From positions 1 through 27,781 of IMG/VR virus record IMGVR_UViG_3300009194_000042: 27,781 bases of DNA; one strand, written 5' to 3'. This DNA is from a virus. Of this stretch, positions 7,020-12,746 are shown piece by piece; position 1 is the stretch's first letter; each line of letters starts with the position of its first letter. The notes beneath the pieces were generated by a model that was given only the letters and a program-made list of their open reading frames with translations, did no database searches and was not told the DNA's origin. The position numbers and the translations under genes are program-made.

Positions 7020-7262
7020 ATGACTGTTGGCTCCATGTACTTCCACCGCGACCCGGTAAAGCTGTTCCCGAAGGCCACTGCCCCTGAGTTCAACCACAAA
7101 GAGCGCCGGGTGATGGCCGCACAGATCAAGCGCATGAAGCGTGGCCGGGAGCCGGTGGGTCCGAACTTGCCGATGGTGTTCGCTATGCGCCGGTTCGGTG
7201 ACTTCAACCAAGCCCAGCAGTTCGTCCAGGAGGTGATGCTTCGTGATTGGAGTGGAGCCTAA
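7020..7262 (+). CDS. Small basic protein of unknown function
   Basis: An 80-residue protein; the start is ATG 7020 because GAGGAGG (7008-7014) precedes it, whereas the upstream in-frame ATG at 6972 has no such site. The sequence is basic in the middle (KERRVMAAQIKRMKRGREP) and otherwise shows no motif I can name. It follows the exonuclease and overlaps the next small ORF by 20 nt. No membrane segment or Cys is present. It may be one of the small accessory proteins usual between genes 6 and 7 of T7-like phages. Confidence 0.7.
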   Translation: MTVGSMYFHRDPVKLFPKATAPEFNHKERRVMAAQIKRMKRGREPVGPNLPMVFAMRRFGDFNQAQQFVQEVMLRDWSGA

Positions 7263-7326
7263 TCGGGGCGCTGAGACTGCCCTGCTGTTGGTTTCCATCG
7301 TTCTCGTTCTTTCCAGCTGTTCTTGA
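7243..7326 (+). CDS. Candidate 27-residue lipoprotein-like peptide
   Basis: This ORF starts at GTG 7243, 9 nt after a full AGGAGGT (7228-7234) inside the preceding gene, and ends at TGA 7324-7326, which forms part of the ribosome site of thyX. The peptide is MIGVEPNRGAETALL followed by LVSIVLVLSSCS. It has an Arg, a hydrophobic core of about 12 residues and an LSSC lipobox, so it looks like a bacterial lipoprotein signal whose Cys is the second-last residue. If processed, almost nothing but a lipidated Cys-Ser would remain. It could be a membrane-active peptide, a remnant of an outer-membrane spanin, or only a leader coupling translation to thyX. It is too short for composition tests; the ribosome site and lipobox are the evidence. 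Confidence 0.45.
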   Translation: MIGVEPNRGAETALLLVSIVLVLSSCS

Positions 7327-7333
7327 GGTAGCA

Positions 7334-8122
7334 ATGATCAACAACAACGTACTTGGCGACGGCATCGGTTCCGTCGAATTTATCGACTCAATGGGTGACG
7401 ACCTGCGCGTGGTCAACGTAGCCCGCGTCTCGTTCAACCAGCATACCGACCATCTGCGCCAGAAGGATCGCAACCTGATCCGGTTCCTGGCCCGAGGCAT
7501 GTCTGCTCACGATATGGAGCAGCTGCTGATCGAGGCCGCTGGTAGTGAGGACTTTGAGGTTCTGCGTGATGTGTTTGATCGGATGATGGTCGACACCCAC
7601 TGGACCCCGTTCAGCCACGTCCAGATCACCATGCGTCTGAAGATGCCGATCTTTGTGGCCCGTCAGTGGTTCAAGCACCAGATCGGATTCACCCGCAACG
7701 AGGTGTCTCGCCGGTACGTTAAGGCTACCCCACAGATTTACCTGCCGGACCAGTGGCGTAAGGCCGCTGCCAACGTGAAGCAGGGGTCGAGTGAAGAATT
7801 GGTCACCCACTGTGGCGCACGGAGAGTGCTGGATCATCCCAGCCAACGCGCCCATGAAGTCTACGACGAGGCTCTGCACCAGTACGAGTCGCTACTCAAT
7901 GCTGGTGTCTGCGCCGAGCAGGCCCGCATGGTTCTACCACAGGCCATGTACACCGAGTTCTACGAGACGGGTTCCCTTGCTGCCTACGCACGGCTCATTC
8001 GGCAGCGAACGGATTCTCACGCCCAGAAAGAAATCCAGGCATACGCTCTGGCCGTGAAAGAGGCCATCAAGGATGTGGCCCCCGTCTCACTTCATGCGCT
8101 CCTGAATCCAGTAAGTATTTGA
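7334..8122 (+). CDS. thyX: Flavin-dependent thymidylate synthase ThyX
   Basis: A 262-residue protein starting at ATG 7334 behind TTGAGGTA; the in-frame extension to 7247 lacks a ribosome site and covers the small lipoprotein ORF. ThyX features: RVSF near 31, the HWTPFSHVQITMRLKMPIFVARQW block at 89-112, and the signature region KHQIGFTRNEVSRRY at 114-128, which corresponds to RHRxxSxNExSxRY. KHQ replaces the usual RHR. A segment of about 30 residues (roughly 56-88) before HWTPF looks longer than in standard ThyX. The C-terminal QARMVLPQAMYTEFYETG and SLAAYARLIRQR segments are also typical. ThyX methylates dUMP using methylene-tetrahydrofolate, FAD and NADPH. With the RNR and MazG genes nearby it belongs to a dNTP supply module. 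Confidence 0.93.
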   Translation: MINNNVLGDGIGSVEFIDSMGDDLRVVNVARVSFNQHTDHLRQKDRNLIRFLARGMSAHDMEQLLIEAAGSEDFEVLRDVFDRMMVDTHWTPFSHVQITMRLKMPIFVARQWFKHQIGFTRNEVSRRYVKATPQIYLPDQWRKAAANVKQGSSEELVTHCGARRVLDHPSQRAHEVYDEALHQYESLLNAGVCAEQARMVLPQAMYTEFYETGSLAAYARLIRQRTDSHAQKEIQAYALAVKEAIKDVAPVSLHALLNPVSI

Positions 8123-8138
8123 CGAGGAGGTAAACGAC

Positions 8139-8540
8139 ATGCGCTTCTCCAAGATCCTGACCAGCGCCCTGGCTGGCCTAGTCCTAATGCTGACCACCGT
8201 TCAGGTGGCGGATGCTCGTTACTACTCGTCACCTTCTTACTCGGTCCCACGGACCACGACCTACTCCAGTCCATCGTCCAGCACCGTCAACACGATTTTG
8301 CTGACAACAGCAATCATGGCGGCTTCCGACGATGCTGACGCAGATGAGTCCCCTGCCCCGGCCCCTGACTGCCGGGAGCGTCAGGTCCACGAAAAGCTCT
8401 GCCAGCTGACCCAGCCTGGGGTTGGCTGCGTGAAGTCTGCCGACTCGTTCTCTGACTGGTTCGCCTCCGCTTACCCGGAAGGTGAGCTGGTCGAGCATTC
8501 CTTTGAATCGCCCTGGCATACGTTCTGTGTGAGTGAGTGA
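8139..8540 (+). CDS. Exported Cys-containing protein of unknown function
   Basis: A 133-residue protein starting at ATG 8139 with a strong GAGGAGGT site. The first 26 residues form a clear Sec signal peptide: MRFSK, a hydrophobic core (ALAGLVLMLTT) and the A-D-A cleavage motif at 24-26. The mature part begins RYYSS with a Ser/Tyr/Thr-rich stretch, then a moderately hydrophobic segment (about 49-62), an acidic/Pro linker (64-76), and a C-terminal domain with Cys 78, 88, 97 and 130, which could form two disulfides in the periplasm. I recognise no family. A secreted protein among nucleotide genes of a lytic phage is odd; superinfection exclusion, lysis or envelope modification are possible roles. 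Its stop overlaps the next ATG. Confidence 0.8.
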   Translation: MRFSKILTSALAGLVLMLTTVQVADARYYSSPSYSVPRTTTYSSPSSSTVNTILLTTAIMAASDDADADESPAPAPDCRERQVHEKLCQLTQPGVGCVKSADSFSDWFASAYPEGELVEHSFESPWHTFCVSE

Positions 8541-8896
8541 TGAACCGCGAGTACGAAATCCGCTCCGCTAAACACGACCAGTTCAAGGAAGACCTCGGAC
8601 TGGTCCTCGAAAACATCCACGACCTGCTTGTCGAGAAGAACCGGAAGTACGGGGACTCCGCTCTGAACCCGTGCCGGATCTTCTCCAAGTCCGACGCAGT
8701 GGAACAGCTGCGCGTCCGCATCGACGACAAGCTCAACCGCATCATCAATCGTCAGGCCGATGAAGACGAAGACGTAGAGATCGACCTGATTGGTTACCTG
8801 CTGATGATGCAGATCGCCAAGCGCCGGAAGCGTCTACGCGATCACGTCCACCTTGCCCAGCATACCCATCAGGAGACTTCCAATGACGCCAGCTGA
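8540..8896 (+). CDS. Nmad1/DUF1599-like phage protein
   Basis: A 118-residue protein starting at ATG 8540, overlapping the preceding TGA (8538-8540); a GTG one codon earlier is the only alternative. The central block EKNRKYGDSALNPCRIFSK (32-50) followed by DAVEQLRVRIDDKLNRI (52-68) and DVEIDLIGYLLM (78-89) is characteristic of the family called nucleotide modification associated domain 1 (DUF1599), which is all-alpha and MazG-like in shape. Such proteins are frequent in phages and assumed to act on nucleotides; no reaction is established to my knowledge. The adjoining MazG gene, overlapping by 14 nt, supports a nucleotide-related role. Confidence 0.75.
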   Translation: MNREYEIRSAKHDQFKEDLGLVLENIHDLLVEKNRKYGDSALNPCRIFSKSDAVEQLRVRIDDKLNRIINRQADEDEDVEIDLIGYLLMMQIAKRRKRLRDHVHLAQHTHQETSNDAS

Positions 8897-9203
8897 GTAT
8901 CAGTCCTTCACACCGAAGACCGCTGTCTACCCGAAAGACCGCGCCCTGGACTACCTGACCAACGCCCTAGCCTCCGAAGCGGGTGAAGTGGCCGGTGCCT
9001 ACGCCAAGTACGTGCGAGGTGATTTCGGCCCGGAGGAGTTGGCTGAGCGCCTGATGAAGGAGATGGGTGATGTCCTCTACAACATCTCCGAAATCTGTAA
9101 CCGCTACGGGTGGACTTTTGAAGACCTTATGCGGGAGAACGCATTCAAGCTCTCCCGTCGTCTTGTGAACAAAACCTTGCGAGGCGATGGCGACGAAAGA
9201 TGA
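8883..9203 (+). CDS. MazG-like nucleoside triphosphate pyrophosphohydrolase
   Basis: A 106-residue protein with start ATG 8883 (AGGAGA upstream at 8871-8876) rather than the in-frame 8853 start deep inside the preceding gene. The MazG metal-binding pattern is present: E32-A-G-E35 and E60-M-G-D63 (ExxE and ExxD), and a C-terminal ENAFKLSRR segment typical of the family. MazG-type enzymes hydrolyse NTPs or dNTPs to monophosphates plus pyrophosphate; phage versions have been linked to dNTP balance and, in some cases, to lowering of ppGpp. The stop overlaps the start of the redoxin gene (ATGA), indicating a translationally coupled operon. Confidence 0.88.
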   Translation: MTPAEYQSFTPKTAVYPKDRALDYLTNALASEAGEVAGAYAKYVRGDFGPEELAERLMKEMGDVLYNISEICNRYGWTFEDLMRENAFKLSRRLVNKTLRGDGDER

Positions 9204-9415
9204 AGCTGTACACAACGCCTACCTGCGGTCCCTGCCGCCAAGTAAAACAAACCCTTATTGCTGAGAAGCTGATCGACAAGGTCGAGATAATCGACAACCC
9301 CGCCGAGTTCCCCCGCACCGTCCGCTCCGTGCCGACCTTAGAGCTGGACAACGGGACATTCCTGACCGGCACCTCTGACGTCCTGTTCCACCTTCGGAAT
9401 CTCAAGGAGGATTGA
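9200..9415 (+). CDS. Glutaredoxin/thioredoxin-like protein with CGPC active site
   Basis: A 71-residue protein starting at ATG 9200 (ATGA overlap with mazG). The N-terminal strand MKLYTTPTCGPC carries the redox pair C9 and C12, with the CGPC sequence of thioredoxins on a glutaredoxin/NrdH-size chain. The cis-proline appears in SVPT (P45), followed by a G-T-S-D segment. Its gene is separated only by an inserted endonuclease gene from a class II ribonucleotide reductase with a C-terminal Cys pair, so the likely role is to re-reduce that enzyme. It could alternatively serve the polymerase as T7 uses host thioredoxin, but its small size makes that less likely. Confidence 0.88.
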   Translation: MKLYTTPTCGPCRQVKQTLIAEKLIDKVEIIDNPAEFPRTVRSVPTLELDNGTFLTGTSDVLFHLRNLKED

Positions 9416-9416
9416 A

Positions 9417-9878
9417 TTGGCTCAGATAGACCAGACTGCTTTGGCATACGCGGCTGGATTTATCGACGGAGAAGGATGCTTCGGGATAGCCAAGAACGGA
9501 AGCGTAAGTATCTCAATCGTCAACTGTTCGATCCCTTCCCTTGAGAGAGTCAGAGAGGCTTTGGGGAGGGGTCGGATCACCTCGCGAAAGCAGAGAGTTA
9601 ACCGTAGCCAGTATCTCTTTCGGGTATATGGCGACGACGCTATCTACTGCATCCAGCTGCTTCTACCTTACCTAATCGAGAAAAAGCCTCAAGCTCTGAC
9701 AATCCTTGAGTATCGCGAGGAAGCTAAGACTTACCGGATTCCAGGTAGGCGGGGAAGGTTCGGCACGAACGTCAAAGAGAAATACAGAGAAATCCTGAAG
9801 GAGCAGAAAAGAAGTGAGTATCACTCCCTCGACTCGCGCCCAGATTGTAACGAGGCGCACCTACAACAGAGTGCTTGA
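9417..9878 (+). CDS. Free-standing LAGLIDADG homing endonuclease overlapping the RNR gene
   Basis: A 153-residue protein starting at TTG 9417, 6 nt after AAGGAGG (9404-9410); the redoxin gene stops at 9415. A single motif AAGFIDGEG at residues 12-20 (E19 in the catalytic-acid position) marks a homodimeric LAGLIDADG enzyme. The body has the usual alternation of short strands and helices plus a basic C-terminal stretch (about 114-135). Its last 65 nt overlap the N-terminal coding region of the RNR gene in another frame, so the C-terminal tail (about 133-153) is likely run-on sequence. Three sampled 60-nt lines give 45-52% GC, lower than the flanking genes, suggesting recent insertion. It is a distant relative of the protein at 3045-3446. 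Confidence 0.87.
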   Translation: MAQIDQTALAYAAGFIDGEGCFGIAKNGSVSISIVNCSIPSLERVREALGRGRITSRKQRVNRSQYLFRVYGDDAIYCIQLLLPYLIEKKPQALTILEYREEAKTYRIPGRRGRFGTNVKEKYREILKEQKRSEYHSLDSRPDCNEAHLQQSA

Positions 9879-11781
9879 CCCCGACAACAACATCTTTGAA
9901 TCCTGGGAGCAGACCGTTGACCGAGTGATCGGACACCAGCGGTGGCTCTGGGAACGCGCCCTCGGTCGTGAGTTGGAAACCGAGGAACTGATGGAGCTGG
10001 CCGAGCTGCGGAACCTGATGATCGAACGTAAGGTTTCGACTTCCGGTCGGACTCTGTGGCTGGGCGGTACTCGCATCGCCAAGACCCGCGAGGCCTCCCA
10101 GTTCAACTGCTCGTTCCTGCACATCGAGACTGTGTACGACGTGGTGGATTCTCTGTGGCTGTTGCTGCAGGGCTGCGGTGTTGGGTTCCGTCCGATCCCC
10201 GGCACCCTGACCGGCTTTATGCAGCGCATCCCGCAGATCGAAGTGATCCGCTCCGAGCGCACCAGCAAGGGAGGTAACGAGCATAATGTTGAAACCTTCG
10301 AGGATGGCGTCTGGACCATCCAAGTCGGAGACAGTGCGAAAGCCTGGGCCAAGTCAATCGGGAAGCTCCTCGCAGGGAAGTATCCCGCCAAGCGACTTGT
10401 TCTGGACTTCTCCCAAATCCGGCCTGCTGGTGAGCGTCTTGCGGGCTATGGCTGGATCAGCTCGGGAGACGAACAGATCGCCCATGCGTACCAGAAGATT
10501 GCCGAGCTGCTGAACCGTAAGGCTGGTCAGCTGCTGACTCGGATCGACATTCTCGATCTGTGCAATCACCTGGGCACCGTACTGAGTTCCCGTCGTAGCG
10601 CGGAGATAGCCATCTTCCCAGTCGATGAGCCGGAGTGGGAGGAGTTCGCCGTTGCTAAGAAGGACTACTGGGAGCATGACAACCATCACCGGACCCAAAG
10701 CAATAACTCTTTGCTGTTCCGGGAGAAACCGAGTCGTGCCGAGCTGGAGCATATCTTTGAGCTGATGCTCGATGCCGGTGGTTCCGAGCCTGGATTCATC
10801 AACGCCGAAACCGCGCTACGACGTGCCCCGTGGTTCAAGGGCTGCAACCCCTGTGTGGAGATCCTGCTGGGTAACAAGTCGTTCTGTAACCTGACCGAGG
10901 TCGATGTGGCCAAGTTCAAGAACGACCCGGCTGGCCTCCTCCGCGCCATCTACATCGCAGCCCGAGCCAACTACCGGCAGACCTGTGTGGACCTGCGTGA
11001 CGGTATTCTCCAGGAATCCTGGCACCTGAATAACTATCACCTGCGTCTGTGTGGTGTCGGTCTGACAGGCATCGCCCGTCGTCCTGACCTGGGAGCCTGG
11101 GAGTACACCGACATGCAGCGAGTGGCCACCTCTGCGGCCTACTCCATGGCTGACGAACTGGGAACTCCGCGTCCCAAGAACGTCACCTGCGTGAAGCCGT
11201 CTGGCACTCTGTCGAAGATCATGGACACGACCGAGGGTGTACACAAGCCGCTTGGCAAGTACATCTTCAACAACATCGCCTTCTCCAAGCACGACCCGCT
11301 GGTCGAGACGCTGCGTAAGGCGAACTACCGCGTCTTTGATCATCCGTTCGACAGCTCCGCAGTGATCGCCACTCTGCCGGTCAAGTACGACGACGTCGAG
11401 TTCGACGTGGTGGATGGCAAGGAAGTGAACCTTGAGTCTGCCATTGACCAGCTGGAGCGGTACAAGCTGCTACAACAGAACTGGACCCAGCAGAACACCT
11501 CAGTGACCATCAGCTATGACCCATCCGAGGTCCCGGCAATCATCGACTGGCTGCTGGAAAACTGGGATGTGTACGTCGGCGTGTCGTTCCTGTTCCGAGC
11601 AGACCCCACCAAGACCGCCGAAGACCTGGGATACCAGTACCTCCCGCAGGAAGTAGTAACCAAAGAGGTCTACGACGAGTATGTATCCCAGCTCGAACCG
11701 GTCGTCCTCGACGAGTCCAACAACTCGCTTGAGGAGATCGGCAACGACGAGTGCGCTAATGGCGCATGTCCTGTCCGATAG
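9814..11781 (+). CDS. Class II (adenosylcobalamin-dependent) ribonucleoside-triphosphate reductase, monomeric type
   Basis: A 655-residue protein starting at GTG 9814, with AAGGAG at 9798-9803 lying inside the preceding endonuclease gene. Features match monomeric RTPR of Lactobacillus leichmannii: an early RRTYNRVL segment, STSGRTLWLGG (75-85), the N-terminal active-site Cys C99 (FNCS), a CGVGF loop (121-125), the NPCVE block with thiyl radical C347 and E349, then C358 eleven residues later, the PSGTLS segment, and a C-terminal ECANGACPVR whose Cys pair C647/C652 equals the CxxxxC electron shuttle of RTPR. It makes dNTPs from NTPs and needs vitamin B12 coenzyme from the host, with the neighbouring redoxin as probable reductant. 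Oxygen is not required or harmful. Confidence 0.93.
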   Translation: MSITPSTRAQIVTRRTYNRVLDPDNNIFESWEQTVDRVIGHQRWLWERALGRELETEELMELAELRNLMIERKVSTSGRTLWLGGTRIAKTREASQFNCSFLHIETVYDVVDSLWLLLQGCGVGFRPIPGTLTGFMQRIPQIEVIRSERTSKGGNEHNVETFEDGVWTIQVGDSAKAWAKSIGKLLAGKYPAKRLVLDFSQIRPAGERLAGYGWISSGDEQIAHAYQKIAELLNRKAGQLLTRIDILDLCNHLGTVLSSRRSAEIAIFPVDEPEWEEFAVAKKDYWEHDNHHRTQSNNSLLFREKPSRAELEHIFELMLDAGGSEPGFINAETALRRAPWFKGCNPCVEILLGNKSFCNLTEVDVAKFKNDPAGLLRAIYIAARANYRQTCVDLRDGILQESWHLNNYHLRLCGVGLTGIARRPDLGAWEYTDMQRVATSAAYSMADELGTPRPKNVTCVKPSGTLSKIMDTTEGVHKPLGKYIFNNIAFSKHDPLVETLRKANYRVFDHPFDSSAVIATLPVKYDDVEFDVVDGKEVNLESAIDQLERYKLLQQNWTQQNTSVTISYDPSEVPAIIDWLLENWDVYVGVSFLFRADPTKTAEDLGYQYLPQEVVTKEVYDEYVSQLEPVVLDESNNSLEEIGNDECANGACPVR

Positions 11782-11802
11782 TCTCCCTCCGATAAACCTC
11801 TG

Positions 11803-11837
11803 GGTCGTCGTCCCGGCACACCGCTGGTACGGCGACC
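11803..11837 (+). other. Hairpin in the RNR-downstream gap
   Basis: GGTCGTCG (11803-11810) pairs with CGGCGACC (11830-11837), 8 bp with one G-U wobble, around a 19-nt loop. No T-run follows. The 80-nt gap holds nothing else except the AGAGGTGATC ribosome site of the next gene. T7 has a promoter and RNase III site in the corresponding stretch before its gene 7 region; a processing site is a reasonable guess. Confidence 0.45.
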
Positions 11838-11861
11838 GAGATAACAAGAGGTGATCAAAAA

Positions 11862-12110
11862 ATGTCCCTTATGAGAGATACGTCATTCGGTAACGACTCT
11901 CTTCAGGACCACGTAGAGATTCCGCGTGATTCCTACGACCTGATTGACCTCCTCGACGCGGCTCACCCCCATCGCTGTCCGGCTTTGGGGGAAAGCCCAG
12001 AGGCAATCCAAAGGTACGCAGGGGCCAGGGAGTTAATAGATGAGCTGGTCGCTCTCAAGCAGGAAGAACTGGAAGGTGGTTATGAAGACGAGACTGATCA
12101 AACCGAGTGA
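11862..12110 (+). CDS. Small acidic protein of unknown function
   Basis: An 82-residue protein starting at ATG 11862 behind AGAGGTGATC (11848-11855 region). It is acidic, rich in Asp, Glu and Leu, with one Cys, and has a helical C-terminal half (ARELIDELVALKQEELEGG). I cannot assign a family. It overlaps the acetyltransferase gene by 29 nt and precedes the head genes, a place where T7-like phages keep small variable proteins. Confidence 0.7.
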   Translation: MSLMRDTSFGNDSLQDHVEIPRDSYDLIDLLDAAHPHRCPALGESPEAIQRYAGARELIDELVALKQEELEGGYEDETDQTE

Positions 12111-12531
12111 TGTGGAAACCATCCTGGAGCTGGGCCGCAAGGCTCACCAGGAATCTCGCTACGCGAAGTATCCGTTCGATGGGTCCAAGTGTCTGATGAT
12201 CCTCAACTCTTGCCTGACCCTGGACGAGACGTTCTGCATCGTATTGGAACACGAAGATCAGATCGTCGGGTTTGCCGCCGGATACTTGGTTGAGCATTTC
12301 TTCACGTCCCAGCGTTTCGCCAACGACATGCTGGTCTACGTGGCCCCGGAATATCGCAGCAAGAGCGGCGGTTCCATCCTGATCAAGGCCTTCGAGGACC
12401 ACGTTCGGGAGAACTTCGGTGATATCCCCATCGTCATGGGTATCACGACCGGCGTAGAGCCGGAGCGTTCCGCATCGCTGTACGAGTTCATGGGGTTTAA
12501 ACAGTGTGGAACCTTGTTCACTAAGGAGTAG
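12082..12531 (+). CDS. GNAT-family N-acetyltransferase
   Basis: A 149-residue protein with start ATG 12082, preceded by GGAAGGTGG (12070-12078) inside the previous gene. The GNAT fold is recognisable: an opening strand KTRLIKPSD and helix VETILELGRKAHQ, a central strand IVGFAAGYLVEHF, then motif A MLVYVAPEYRSKSGGSILIK (83-102), where R92-x-x-x-G-G binds acetyl-CoA pyrophosphate, and a motif B-like end SASLYEFMGFKQCGT. A GNAT gene upstream of the portal is common in T7-like phages and its substrate is generally unknown; acetylation of a host or virion protein is possible. Confidence 0.85.
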   Translation: MKTRLIKPSDVETILELGRKAHQESRYAKYPFDGSKCLMILNSCLTLDETFCIVLEHEDQIVGFAAGYLVEHFFTSQRFANDMLVYVAPEYRSKSGGSILIKAFEDHVRENFGDIPIVMGITTGVEPERSASLYEFMGFKQCGTLFTKE

Positions 12532-12536
12532 TAACT

Positions 12537-12737
12537 GTGTGTGGATCGCCCGACACCCCTAAAACTCCACCACCCCCGCCTCCTGCACCGCCGCCCGCTA
12601 AGCCAAGGACTGAAGTGGAAGTTGATTCCACCAAGATGCGAAAAGTGAAACGTAAGAAGTCCAGTCGCGGGTCGTTAATCCGTACCGCTATGTCCTCCGT
12701 GGGCAACAGCTCAGGAAAATCAGGAGTCTCAACTTAG
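12537..12737 (+). CDS. Small Pro-rich protein, possible T7 gp7.3-like tail assembly protein
   Basis: A 66-residue protein starting at GTG 12537, 8 nt after AAGGAG (12523-12528), and ending 9 nt before the portal gene. It opens with MCGSPDTPK, has a run of prolines (about 10-20), a basic block RKVKRKKSSRG, and a Ser/Gly-rich end (SSVGNSSGKSGVST). T7 gp7.3 lies in the same place, is small and basic, and also ends in a Lys/Ser/Gly-rich segment, so a structural or tail-assembly role is inferred from position and composition only. The N-terminal MC start resembles that of the gp14-like protein in this genome. Confidence 0.55.
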   Translation: MCGSPDTPKTPPPPPPAPPPAKPRTEVEVDSTKMRKVKRKKSSRGSLIRTAMSSVGNSSGKSGVST

Positions 12738-12746
12738 GAGTAACCA

